Part shown: piece after piece, positions 16,967 through 25,547 of the stretch | Position numbering within the stretch: the stretch's first letter is position 1 | Layout of the letters: the number at the start of each line of letters is the position of its first letter | NCBI GenBank assembly: GCA_011525295.1 | Contig: WTGV01000051.1 | Span: 1 to 42,294, forward strand | Length of the DNA: 42,294 nt | From: Pseudomonadales bacterium | GTDB taxonomy: Bacteria > Pseudomonadota > Gammaproteobacteria > Pseudomonadales > Azotimanducaceae | Reading direction: 5' to 3' | Notes under the pieces: model-generated | Seen by the model: only the letters and a program-made list of their open reading frames with translations | Databases searched by the model: none | Told to the model about the DNA's origin: nothing | Translations under genes and position numbers: made by a program

Positions 16967-18622
16967 ATGAATTCCTCACGCAAGTCATTTCTACTCTTCA
17001 TCTGCCTCACGTTGTCCTCGTTTGTGTTAACGGTCGCATCAGAGTACGACAAAGAAATCAGCGCGAAAACCGAACTGCAGCGGTTAATCGACAACCACAA
17101 AATGCGGTCCGCGGTTGTAATGACCATCGAAAATGACTCAACGGAAATTGGAATCGTGAAATTAGGAGAAATTTCTGATAGGAGACGTGAGCTCCCCGAC
17201 GAAAACTCCAGTGTTTTCGAAATTGGATCGATCACAAAAGTTTTTACCGCGCTACTAGTACAAACGTTGGTCGACGATGACCTGCTCCACTGGGACGACA
17301 CTATTAGCGAGTGTTTACCGGATATCGAATTTGCTAATGAAACAGTTGCAAATGTGACTCTGCGAGAACTCGCCACACATCGATCGGGTCTGCCTCGGCT
17401 TCCTAACAATTTCGCGGAAACTGAAGTCCCGGGAAACGCCATGGATCCCTATGCGACCTATGGTGAACAGGATCTGATCGCATTTTTCGAGACGTTCGAC
17501 CCACCTGCATTAGAAAACGAGCATGCGTATTCCAATCTTGGCTTTGCTTTACTGGGCTACGTAGTGGCGAAGACTCTCGACACCAGCTATGCAGAAGCTA
17601 TGAACCAAAGAGTGTTTCAACCTCTAGAAATGAACAATTCCACTGCTATCGATTCGGTCAAGGATGATGCTGAATTAGCAGCTGGTTACAGCAACACTGC
17701 AAACATGGGAACTTGGAATTTCAACGTTCATGCAGGTGCAGGAGTAATTCGCTCGACAGCTCGGGACATGTACAAGTTTATTCGAGCAAATTTCCTCGAA
17801 TCTGATGATGCAATTCACCGGGCACTTCGTGCTATTCGGGAACTGCAGTATGAATCAAACCAGGCGTTGGGATGGATTGCAGAAACCAGTAATCGGGATA
17901 CTACTGTTTTCTGGCATAACGGCCAAACAGGGGGATATGCGAGCTTTCTAGCTATCGATCCAGAGGCTAAGAGTGGATGGGTGATTCTTACAACTTCAAC
18001 CGAATCCGCCGCGGTCACGAGAATCGGTTCCTCCTTCTACAGAGAAGTGGTCCTACCTAGCTCGTTCGATTTCACCCCTTACGTTGGAGTGTATAAGCTC
18101 GCCGAAAACCAATACATGACAATATCGAACAAAGATGATAAGCTACAAGTACAAGTAACTGGGCAACAGCCTATAGTCCTAGCACATACAAAAGATCATG
18201 TTTTCGAGTTGCAAGCTCTGAGCTTAAAGGCGGATTTTGTACTTGGAGAGGATGGCATTGCCACTACATTGAAGTGGTCACAGCCGGGGGTCTCGATTGA
18301 TGCTGAACGAGTTGACGACAGCTTTGGAATCACCACTAGAGAGGAAGTGGCCATAGACGCTGAAATTATTGAAACATATGCCGGAGAATACCAACTGCCA
18401 GAGGGCGTTGTTGCTACAGTCAAACACGTTAAAGATCGACTCTTCGTTCACGTCACTGGGCAACCAGAATTTCGGGTCTTCCCCATGTCTCCAACCCGTT
18501 TTTTCTACAAGGTACTAGACGCCGAGATTGATTTCAAAAAAGATGACAATGGTACGGTAACGGGCGTCGTTTTCCATCAAGGTGGTGAATATCTTGCTCC
18601 GCGGATCACTGACGAAGAGTAA
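16967..18622 (+). CDS. Exported class C beta-lactamase-like serine hydrolase
   Basis: 551 residues. Signal peptide about 1-25 (RKSFLLFICLTLSSFVLTVAS). The serine beta-lactamase/penicillin-binding fold spans about 35-350: SITK nucleophile motif (S88, K91), YSN (Y188, N190) and HNG in place of KTG (H317-G319), as in esterase-like and D-aminopeptidase members of this family. After it come two similar beta-rich segments (about 355-450 and 455-550), each opening with a YVGVYKL- or YAGEYQL-type string, like the DUF3471/lipocalin-like repeats seen C-terminal to such hydrolases. Likely periplasmic. Substrate unknown; beta-lactamase activity should not be assumed. Its stop codon abuts the stop of the convergent amidohydrolase gene with no bases between. 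Confidence 0.88.
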   Translation: MNSSRKSFLLFICLTLSSFVLTVASEYDKEISAKTELQRLIDNHKMRSAVVMTIENDSTEIGIVKLGEISDRRRELPDENSSVFEIGSITKVFTALLVQTLVDDDLLHWDDTISECLPDIEFANETVANVTLRELATHRSGLPRLPNNFAETEVPGNAMDPYATYGEQDLIAFFETFDPPALENEHAYSNLGFALLGYVVAKTLDTSYAEAMNQRVFQPLEMNNSTAIDSVKDDAELAAGYSNTANMGTWNFNVHAGAGVIRSTARDMYKFIRANFLESDDAIHRALRAIRELQYESNQALGWIAETSNRDTTVFWHNGQTGGYASFLAIDPEAKSGWVILTTSTESAAVTRIGSSFYREVVLPSSFDFTPYVGVYKLAENQYMTISNKDDKLQVQVTGQQPIVLAHTKDHVFELQALSLKADFVLGEDGIATTLKWSQPGVSIDAERVDDSFGITTREEVAIDAEIIETYAGEYQLPEGVVATVKHVKDRLFVHVTGQPEFRVFPMSPTRFFYKVLDAEIDFKKDDNGTVTGVVFHQGGEYLAPRITDEE

Positions 18623-19969
18623 TTAGCGGAGGTTCTTTTGGCAGTTTCGGATCGTGTTCGAGACTTGTACAACTTGTCGTCGCACACTCTTGGGATCAAA
18701 CGTCAGATAGTCTCCGTCGTCGTAAAGACACTCACCGTCGACAAAAGCTCTTTTCACGTCGCTCGCATGAGTCGCATACACCAGATGTGACTCGACATCG
18801 TACATAGGCAACTGATGTGCGTTTTTTATATCCACTTGAATGACATCAGCTCGCATCCCTTCCCGCAACGTCCCAATTTCGCTTCCCAATCCAATTGCTT
18901 CCGCGCCTTTACTCGTTGCCATTTCAAGAACAACCTTCGCCGGTAATACTGTGGGATCCATCGATGTGACTTTTTGTAAATAAGCAGCGAGACGCATCTC
19001 TTCCCACATGTCAAGATCATTGTTTGTAGCTGCGCCATCAGTGCCTAAGCCAACAGTGACGCCCGCATCCAGATACTTAGCTATGGGGGCAATTCCAGAT
19101 GCGATTTTTGTATTTGATGTCGGATTGTGTATTACGCCGACATTACGTTGGGCAAGAATGTCAATCTCTTGCGCGGTCGACCAAATCACATGAGCTGCGA
19201 TGACATGCTGATCAAAGAAATCAATGCTCTCCAAAAAGTCGATGGGTGTATTTCCGTAGGTCGTCAGTGAATAGTTAGTTTCAAATTGTGACTCCGCGAG
19301 ATGCACATGAACTGGTAATTCGTACTGAACCGCTAGTTCCCTTAATCGGATCAATTGTTCTTGATTCAAAGTGTAAATCGAGTGACCGCCCAAAATAGGT
19401 CGAACTGTCGTGTGCTGGCTTCTCGATGACCACTCTTGAATGAACTCGTTAGCTTGCCTCCACTGATCATCGATATCTACAGCGTCATTTCTATGCTGAT
19501 CTACTATAGACGCAGAGATCAGAGCGCGTATTCCTATTTCATCTACTACAGTTGCCGCCACGTGATGAAAAAAGTACATGTCAACAAAGGTGGTCGTACC
19601 CCCTCTGATCATTTCCCAACATGCTAGCTGTGTTCCTACTCGAACGAATTCTTCGCTCACCACCGCGGCTTCAATTGGATTAATGTGTTCGTTGAGCCAT
19701 TCCATCAGTGGGATGTCGTCGGAGTAGCCTCGCAGCAGGGTCATCGCGGCGTGCGTGTGCCCATTTATGAGACCTGGCGATACAACGGTGTCTGTACCCG
19801 AATACTCGAACTTTGACTTGAACTGCTCACGAACGTCGCGAAAACAGCCGATAGCGACGATTCTTCCTTGGTCAATGGCGACGGCACCGTCTGAAATAAT
19901 CGGACGTGCTTCGTCCATAGTCACCACATAGTCGCCAAATACTATTTTTTCGACAGCTTGCCGAGGCAT
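18623..19969 (-). CDS. Amidohydrolase, MTA/SAH deaminase (MtaD/TrzA) family
   Basis: 448 residues, full length. Composite beta-sandwich plus TIM barrel with the metal site HTH (H71, H73 in GLINGHTHAAM), H223 and E226 in HVHLAE, H260 in IAAHV and D311 in LGTDGAATNN. These match 5-methylthioadenosine/S-adenosylhomocysteine deaminases and related chlorohydrolases (ATZ/TRZ). The TDGAATNN and TTTFVDMYFF strings favour the MTA/SAH deaminase branch. It would convert the 6-amino purine to an inosine derivative, for methylthioadenosine or homocysteine salvage. Cytoplasmic; no signal peptide. ATG start. No other methionine-salvage gene is nearby. Confidence 0.85.
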   Translation of the reverse strand: MPRQAVEKIVFGDYVVTMDEARPIISDGAVAIDQGRIVAIGCFRDVREQFKSKFEYSGTDTVVSPGLINGHTHAAMTLLRGYSDDIPLMEWLNEHINPIEAAVVSEEFVRVGTQLACWEMIRGGTTTFVDMYFFHHVAATVVDEIGIRALISASIVDQHRNDAVDIDDQWRQANEFIQEWSSRSQHTTVRPILGGHSIYTLNQEQLIRLRELAVQYELPVHVHLAESQFETNYSLTTYGNTPIDFLESIDFFDQHVIAAHVIWSTAQEIDILAQRNVGVIHNPTSNTKIASGIAPIAKYLDAGVTVGLGTDGAATNNDLDMWEEMRLAAYLQKVTSMDPTVLPAKVVLEMATSKGAEAIGLGSEIGTLREGMRADVIQVDIKNAHQLPMYDVESHLVYATHASDVKRAFVDGECLYDDGDYLTFDPKSVRRQVVQVSNTIRNCQKNLR

Positions 19970-20044
19970 ATTTAGTTGTGTGTGAGAAACCGGTGCCGCT
20001 GGCTAGGAAACTGAAGAGAGAAGTGTTTTGTCTGTTCGGTTAGA

Positions 20045-20584
20045 TCACTTCTCTTTGTCGTAGACACGCTTTAACGAAAACTTTTTGCGATTAGCCGTTA
20101 CGTCGACTTTGATCTCAAGGCGATCACCCGACTCGGTCAATGAGAGTTTCTGTACGCCTTGTATCGCCTCTCTCGCTTTGCTGATGATAAGAGACTGTCC
20201 GATCCAACCGACCTCTAAACGCCAGCCGTCCCGGATCTGAATACCCCAGTTCAAATCTACATGAGGGGTGTCTTCATACTGTAAGCCTATGAAATTGTCG
20301 TCTTGGGCAATTTCAATGAAACTAGACTTCACCACTGGGAAATCTTGTTCGATGAATATGGCTGAAGCAGTTGGATCACTTCTTCGTCCTTCGACAGAAG
20401 CTTGTCGCTCGGTATCCCAAATCTTGTCGACGTCCGGTGCCGGATCACTTGCATCGACCACTAGATTCCACCGTCCGGTAAGATCAAACGACTTTGGCGC
20501 TTCGTAGGTTATGCTGGCACAGCCGGTTAACACTAACAACAGCACCGTGCTAACAATCAAAGTCATTAATGTCTTCATCGACAT
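20045..20584 (-). CDS. Predicted outer-membrane or periplasmic lipoprotein, family unknown
   Basis: 179 residues from ATG 20584, chosen because GGGA lies just upstream; an ATG two codons later is also possible. Signal of about 21 residues with lipobox LTGC (Cys22), so probably a lipoprotein; the residues after Cys (ASIT) predict outer-membrane sorting. The mature part is predicted beta-rich: a FDLTGRWNLVVD opening and strands ending NRKKFSLKRVYD, reminiscent of small lipocalin-like or DUF-type lipoproteins. No enzymatic motif. It may be linked to the Yip1-like genes upstream on the same strand, but a 160-base gap separates them. Confidence 0.75.
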   Translation of the reverse strand: MSMKTLMTLIVSTVLLLVLTGCASITYEAPKSFDLTGRWNLVVDASDPAPDVDKIWDTERQASVEGRRSDPTASAIFIEQDFPVVKSSFIEIAQDDNFIGLQYEDTPHVDLNWGIQIRDGWRLEVGWIGQSLIISKAREAIQGVQKLSLTESGDRLEIKVDVTANRKKFSLKRVYDKEK

Positions 20585-20744
20585 GTGTCCCAAACGTTTT
20601 ACTATAGGTATTGTAACTGCTTTGTTCGTTTAGGTAAGCACACAGCCGAGGTGTTGTTGGCTATTTAGTCTAGTACAGACGATTCGAGACGCACGGAACT
20701 TGTGCAGCAACTAGTTTTTGTGTCCGAGCAGTCAGGAAGATCGA

Positions 20745-21533
20745 CTACATGGTGTATGGATTCGCGAGGTGTAACGATCCGACACTGAATAACCAGGTTA
20801 CAAGTGATGGAATAAGAACAACTGCGAGACAAATGGGTATTGGTTTTTCGATCCACTTATGCATTCCAACTACTCTGATCCATACGATCCACAGAAAAGG
20901 AATCGTGAGAGTCAATGCGAATACGTTTGTCCCGAGACCAGGAATCCATGATAGTGGTGCTTGCCACCTGTAAGGATCTAGGGTCCCAAACAAAATCGTC
21001 GGTAGGGTAGAAAGTAAAAACAAGAGTACAAGTGGCATCGAAGACCAAAGCGTAAACCCAATCCAATCGCTCCATTGTTTCGAACTCTTCATCATGTTCC
21101 CGGCAATGAGAAAATAAGTAGCTTCGAGTAACACGATTAGACCGAAACTAAATAGTGAAGTAGCCGGCAAAAAAACCAACTGCATTCTTCTAGCCGATTG
21201 GATACCCTCTTTCGACGTGAGCGTTTTCCGCTGCTCCTCGGTCAGTTCTTGTTGACGAGCAAATATCTCTTCAATCTCCTCGTCCGAACTGTCCCCTCTT
21301 AGTAGAGTTCGTTGAAACGTCTCTGCAAATCGTTTTGAAATTTCACTTGAACTCTCAAAGGCAGCTTCAATCGTACGTAAGTATTCTTCATCCGACTGGT
21401 ACCATGCTTGAAGTGCGGGAAAAATACAAAGGCAAAGCACTAGAGTCACTAATGGGGGCATCGCGGGGATGTACGAACGCATGGACTCAAAAACCGTTCC
21501 GGGAGAGACGAAGACTTTGAGAAGATGGATCAC
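20745..21533 (-). CDS. Yip1-family integral membrane protein (first of a tandem pair)
   Basis: 262 residues, GTG start (21533) with no in-frame ATG near. Opening LLKVFVSPGTVFESM matches the bacterial Yip1/YIP1-domain start, where an amphipathic helix and SPGxVF precede the first membrane helix (about 26-44). A charged stretch of about 90 residues follows (EEYLRT...), then four more helices (about 120-145, 160-190, 200-225, 235-255). The motif WSDWIGFTLWSSMPLVL is shared with the downstream-numbered paralogue (WADWFGFTLWSLMPVAL). Role in bacteria unknown. Confidence 0.8.
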   Translation of the reverse strand: MIHLLKVFVSPGTVFESMRSYIPAMPPLVTLVLCLCIFPALQAWYQSDEEYLRTIEAAFESSSEISKRFAETFQRTLLRGDSSDEEIEEIFARQQELTEEQRKTLTSKEGIQSARRMQLVFLPATSLFSFGLIVLLEATYFLIAGNMMKSSKQWSDWIGFTLWSSMPLVLLFLLSTLPTILFGTLDPYRWQAPLSWIPGLGTNVFALTLTIPFLWIVWIRVVGMHKWIEKPIPICLAVVLIPSLVTWLFSVGSLHLANPYTM

Positions 21534-21726
21534 AAGTTATCAGTCCCTTGGAGAGAGATCATCGTTTCACCACTTCAATAGCATGTTTTTCAGAGTAGAG
21601 AATTCTCACTTCATCAGCCGTTTCGACTACCACTCGGATCAAATACTGTGACGGAATATCCGATCCCACTAATCAACCCTCGATCCGTCCAGACTGTCGG
21701 GAAGAACGTTGTCACCGATTTTGAAT

Positions 21727-22518
21727 TTATACTGCTTTAAAGAGTTCTACCATACCCGATGCAATCAACCACTGCGACGCCCAAGGAAACAGCACGATTA
21801 AACCACAGATTGGAATCGGTTTGTCTAACCACTGCTGCAAACCCATAGTTTGAATCCACATTGCCCAGATCATCCCAAACGTAAGATTTATCGCAAACGC
21901 ATTTTCTTGTAAGCCCGGCAACCAAGCTAGTGGCGCAAGATAACTTCGTGGTAAGACTTCACCGGTTATGATTGTTGCGACCAAGAACAGTAGGTAAAAC
22001 AACGCTACAGGCATCAGTGACCAGAGTGTGAATCCAAACCAGTCAGCCCACGGCCTACGCGTTTGAACCGAATTTCCTACAACGTTGAAATATGTCGCGA
22101 GCACAACCACGCCAAGACCAAGCCAAATCAAAGCACTGATGGGGGCGAATATCGCGGTAGTGATTCGTACGACTTGCAACTCTTCTGGTGACGTCCCTAT
22201 GGTTATCGCTTTGTCCATCAAATCTTCAATGGTTGTTCCTTCAGCCTCCACGTCTTCCTTAATGTCGCGTTCAATTTCTTCCATGGCCTCTTCACCAAGG
22301 AATCTGTCGCCCAATCGTTTAAAGAAATTTAGTCCTGAATCTATCGTTTCCTCAGCTTGGTCTATGTAAGCCTGGTCTGAGATGAATAATGGCTGAGCGC
22401 CGGTGAGTACGACAACGCACAACAACAATGCTAGTAGGGGTTGAACGACTTTTACCTCCTGCTTCAAAGAACTGAAGACTGCACCAGGAGATATGAATAT
22501 TTTGAAAAGATCTTGCAT
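21727..22518 (-). CDS. Yip1-family integral membrane protein (second of a tandem pair)
   Basis: 263 residues, ATG start at 22518. It begins MQDLFKIFISPGAVFSSLKQ, and shares the first-helix, charged loop and WADWFGFTLW motif with its neighbour, plus a conserved ending (LDKPIPICGLIVLFPW versus IEKPIPICLAVVLIPS). About five membrane helices. The two genes are the same length and orientation, so they arose by tandem duplication and may form a heteromer. A gap of 193 bases separates them; I see no extra gene in it. Confidence 0.8.
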   Translation of the reverse strand: MQDLFKIFISPGAVFSSLKQEVKVVQPLLALLLCVVVLTGAQPLFISDQAYIDQAEETIDSGLNFFKRLGDRFLGEEAMEEIERDIKEDVEAEGTTIEDLMDKAITIGTSPEELQVVRITTAIFAPISALIWLGLGVVVLATYFNVVGNSVQTRRPWADWFGFTLWSLMPVALFYLLFLVATIITGEVLPRSYLAPLAWLPGLQENAFAINLTFGMIWAMWIQTMGLQQWLDKPIPICGLIVLFPWASQWLIASGMVELFKAV

Positions 22519-22662
22519 TTGAAATACCTAGCCTAATCGAATTAAGGAAGAACAAATCATTGAGTTTTGCCCCTTCAAATTTTAGCAGAGTGCTGCCCCA
22601 AAAGTCAGTTTCAAATTTACTTTAGGGGTGGTATTGCACCTCAGTGGAGTTATAACACAACA

Positions 22663-23070
22663 ATGAGCAGCAAGTGTATTCGACTTCGACCAATCTTGAT
22701 ATGTCGCGACGTTCAAGCGATGATTCGGTTCTATGTTGACACTCTGAACTTCCAAATTGTGGATCAAATGGATGATGTTGGCTTAAGCGGCTGGGCCGCT
22801 ATAGCCCGAGACAACTTTGAACTCATGCTTGCGAGCCCATCCTACATCCCTGCACCTTCTGATGAAGAAAAGGTACTGAACCAAGTGATTCTTTATGTTG
22901 ACGTAACTGCGCTGGATGAGATACGTGAAGAAGTCGTCGCTAAAGACTACCCAGTTAGTTCAATCGAAAATCGCTTTTACGGAAATCGTGAGTTTGAACT
23001 TGCGGACCCTGAGGGTCATCGGATCATTTTTGCTGAAAATATCGAGGATCAGGAACACGAAGCTAGCTAA
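22663..23070 (+). CDS. VOC-superfamily protein (glyoxalase/bleomycin-resistance fold)
   Basis: 135 residues from ATG 22663; the frame stays open further upstream but that part shows no family similarity. One VOC unit pair: LRPILICRDVQAMIRFYVDTLNF at the start, then LELMLASPS-type strand, and FYGNREFELADPEGHRIIFAE, which contains the DPEGH and Glu typical of metal sites. Possibly a dioxygenase, isomerase or antibiotic-binding protein; no specific reaction can be read. It is convergent with another VOC gene, separated by 12 bases. Confidence 0.85.
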   Translation: MSSKCIRLRPILICRDVQAMIRFYVDTLNFQIVDQMDDVGLSGWAAIARDNFELMLASPSYIPAPSDEEKVLNQVILYVDVTALDEIREEVVAKDYPVSSIENRFYGNREFELADPEGHRIIFAENIEDQEHEAS

Positions 23071-23082
23071 ATATTCGGAAAT

Positions 23083-23484
23083 TTAAATGACATGTGGAGA
23101 CTCAAAACAGAGTGTGCGTCCATCAGGGTCCAATACAAACACTTGTTTCATACCGTAGAATTCGACCTTGGGTGGAGACACGTCAATACCACGGGCCCGT
23201 ATTTGGTGATAGACAGCATCGACATCGTCAGTTATGAAATACAACTGAATCCCATTGTCTTCGCCGATCTGTTGTTTAGCTTCTGAATCGTTAATTTGCT
23301 GTAACATTAACGCCGCATCGTGAAATTCGACTCGACACCACTGAATTTTGTTCTGGGGTTGCCACGTTTCCGCAATTTTGAATCCAATATCTTCATAGAA
23401 TCGTATTGATTTTTCGATGTTCTTTACCCAAAGTAGAGGTACAACGGTCATGGTCGGGGCATCAGGGGTATGTGGTATAGTCAT
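23083..23484 (-). CDS. VOC-superfamily protein
   Basis: 133 residues (ATG 23484; an ATG 11 codons later, giving MTVVPLLWVKNI, is also plausible and matches family N-termini better). VOC landmarks: LLWVKNIEKSIRFYEDIGFKIAE at the start, VEFHDAALMLQ in the middle, and FYGMKQVFVLDPDGRTLCFES at the end, with the closing Glu of the metal site. It resembles its convergent neighbour in architecture but is clearly divergent in sequence. Substrate unknown. Confidence 0.85.
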   Translation of the reverse strand: MTIPHTPDAPTMTVVPLLWVKNIEKSIRFYEDIGFKIAETWQPQNKIQWCRVEFHDAALMLQQINDSEAKQQIGEDNGIQLYFITDDVDAVYHQIRARGIDVSPPKVEFYGMKQVFVLDPDGRTLCFESPHVI

Positions 23485-23571
23485 CCTATTGATTTACCGG
23501 TACAGTGGCCTAATCGGCATCAGCAAGTGCGTAGCTAATTCAACCAATTCAACAAAAAAATTCTAATCTCC

Positions 23572-24561
23572 GTGACTGACGACACTAAAAGAGCGCAAAC
23601 AATGTTAGCGCACTACACGAACGCGATGCAAGCAACCGCAAATCTTGTAGACGAGAACTTTCAACGCGCCGTGGACATTCTTGTACAACTTGATGCCCTA
23701 CTCGTTCTAACCGGACTGGGTAAAAGTGGCCTAATTGGACAAAAAGCAGCTGCAACTTTTTCTAGTACGGGTACTCGAGCGGTTTTTGTACATCCAGTAG
23801 AAGCACTCCATGGAGACTCTGGTGTTGTCGAACCGAATGCAGCATTACTGGCGATCTCCAAAGGCGGTGGCAACGTAGAGACGATTGAATTTGCAAGACA
23901 GTTTAAATCGGTTGCGCGCGGTCCAGTTATCACGCTCACTGAACCCAATTCCAATCTCGAGTCCTTTGGCGACATAGCACTCCACATTCCTAAACTGCCC
24001 GAGATAGACGAATGGGACTTAGCACCGACTACGAGTACTCTGACCACGCTCAGTTTATGTGATGTGCTGGCAATTTGTGTTCAACAACGACGGGGACTAA
24101 CCGCGGAACATTTTGCCCAATTTCACCCACACGGAACTTTAGGAAAACGGCTGCTCTTGCATGTTCAAGACTTTATGGTGTCCGGAGATGCTTTGCCGTT
24201 GCAACCAATGAACGCTAGTTTTTCGGAAGTTCTTTACGAAATTTCCTCTAAAGGCCTCGGGTCAGTAATCCTTGTGAATGCCGATTTCAATTTTTATGGA
24301 ATGATTACCGATGGAGACATTCGAAGACTACTAGAGCGAAACGAAGAGGTAACCAAACTGAGTGCTCAAGAGTGTTTTCAGCTTAGTAGACGTGGAGCAG
24401 ATTTACCTCAGGTAACACATGGAACGACCACACCGGAAACAAAAGCGATAGATTGTCTTCATCAAATGCAAGTCGATAGGATCACTTCGTTGGTGGTACT
24501 TCAAGAGGACAAACCTATCGGCATCATACGATTACAAGACCTCATAGCTGCGGGGTTATAG
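23572..24561 (+). CDS. KdsD/KpsF-family arabinose-5-phosphate isomerase
   Basis: 329 residues, GTG start. An SIS domain (about 25-170) has LTGLGKSGLIGQKAAATFSSTGT and HGDSGVVEPNA, then the APTTSTLTTLSLCDVLA block. HPHGTLGKRL joins it to two CBS domains (about 205-329). The layout matches KdsD, GutQ and KpsF, which convert ribulose-5-phosphate to arabinose-5-phosphate, the precursor of Kdo for LPS or capsule. The usual kdsC/lpt neighbours are absent. As sugar-nucleotide and glycosyl genes occur nearby, a KpsF-like role in surface polysaccharide is possible but unproven. It ends 24 bases before convergent hspQ. Confidence 0.9.
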   Translation: MTDDTKRAQTMLAHYTNAMQATANLVDENFQRAVDILVQLDALLVLTGLGKSGLIGQKAAATFSSTGTRAVFVHPVEALHGDSGVVEPNAALLAISKGGGNVETIEFARQFKSVARGPVITLTEPNSNLESFGDIALHIPKLPEIDEWDLAPTTSTLTTLSLCDVLAICVQQRRGLTAEHFAQFHPHGTLGKRLLLHVQDFMVSGDALPLQPMNASFSEVLYEISSKGLGSVILVNADFNFYGMITDGDIRRLLERNEEVTKLSAQECFQLSRRGADLPQVTHGTTTPETKAIDCLHQMQVDRITSLVVLQEDKPIGIIRLQDLIAAGL

Positions 24562-24585
24562 TTGCCGACAGGCGACAGCTCACGA

Positions 24586-24885
24586 TTAATTCAGTTGTCG
24601 GGGACAGTATTCGAACCCGTCAAATTCGTCAAAGTAGTAACTAATGTCTGGATGATCAATCCTACTCTTGTTCCGGCTAAGCATCAGGTGCCGCTGCGCT
24701 ACGTAGGTGGTACTATTACTACTGTGGACCAGGACTCCGTACCAAGGTTTGTCTTTTGGTGGTTTCGACTTAGCCATCTCGTCGTACCACTCATCAGTCA
24801 ACGAAAATTCTTCGTCGCAATGGTAAACTACTCCACGATAGCCAAATCGAACATGTTCAACAATTTGGCCTAAACGGAATATCAT
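24586..24885 (-). CDS. hspQ: Heat shock protein HspQ (YccV)
   Basis: 99 residues, typical length. The opening FRLGQIVEHVRFGYRGVVYHCD matches HspQ, followed by the LTDEWYDEMAKSKPPKDKPWYGVLV segment and YVAQRHLMLS. In E. coli, HspQ affects DnaA degradation and acts as a Lon substrate and enhancer; it is heat-induced and almost restricted to gammaproteobacteria and relatives. No heat-shock-sigma promoter was recognised upstream. It is divergent from the exported protein at 24919 with only 33 bases between starts. Confidence 0.92.
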   Translation of the reverse strand: MIFRLGQIVEHVRFGYRGVVYHCDEEFSLTDEWYDEMAKSKPPKDKPWYGVLVHSSNSTTYVAQRHLMLSRNKSRIDHPDISYYFDEFDGFEYCPRQLN

Positions 24886-24918
24886 TTGTACTTGTGGACT
24901 TCTATGTTGTGTAATGAA

Positions 24919-25524
24919 ATGAAAAAAAACCTGCGGGCGACCGTAATTTGTTTGAGTCTCTTGACCGGATTGTCCATCGCCACAACGTTATACGCGAAAA
25001 CGGACAAAAGCATAACCGGAACTTGGTTGGTAAATGAGGAAGCAACGGAGACTCTTCAAAATAAAGTACGAAAATCGAGTTCTATGGGTAGTGGTCTTGG
25101 TACCGCTGCAAGTGTTGTTTTAGGGGTTCCAACACCTGGAAACAGTGGTCCTTCCGGACCAAATTCTACATTAAAGTTCCCTGTTGTCTTAGAGTGCCAA
25201 GAAATCTCGTTCGAAGTAGAAGAAGAATCAGTCAAAGCATCCTGTGCTAGTGGAGTAACTCGAGAGTTCTTGCTCGGCAAGATACATGGTCGAGTTACCC
25301 GTTTTCGACGCAATGTCCTCACCGAGTCGTACAGTTCGACGAGCCGCTCTGTGAAGCATGACATTAGGGTCGACAAAGACGGCAATCTCGTTGCCAAAGT
25401 GAAAATAAAACCCAAACAGGGGGTTTCACAAACTTACGTCCGAGTGTATAGCCGTCCTCCAGAAGCAGAATCTGAAACAGAAGAAGCAGAAACAGAAACT
25501 ACGGAAGACCAAGAAGAATCATAG
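24919..25524 (+). CDS. Exported protein of unknown family with acidic Glu-rich tail
   Basis: 201 residues from ATG 24919. Signal peptide about 1-26 (MKKN, hydrophobic core, cleavage near LYA-KT). The mature chain opens SITGTWLVNEEATETLQ, then has a Gly/Ser/Pro-rich stretch (about 55-85) and predicted beta strands. The final 22 residues are almost all Glu, Thr, Ala and Ser (ESETEEAETETTEDQEE), a low-complexity acidic tail. No family recognised. The frame stays open 11 codons upstream, but that extension would break the signal peptide. Confidence 0.7.
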   Translation: MKKNLRATVICLSLLTGLSIATTLYAKTDKSITGTWLVNEEATETLQNKVRKSSSMGSGLGTAASVVLGVPTPGNSGPSGPNSTLKFPVVLECQEISFEVEEESVKASCASGVTREFLLGKIHGRVTRFRRNVLTESYSSTSRSVKHDIRVDKDGNLVAKVKIKPKQGVSQTYVRVYSRPPEAESETEEAETETTEDQEES

Positions 25525-25547
25525 CACTTGTGCAATGTAATCTCTTG

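Noticed and set aside
16837-17442. 201-codon open frame on minus over the serine hydrolase start
   Set aside because: It lies opposite the signal peptide and SITK motif of a well-supported gene and has a low-complexity Ser-rich translation.
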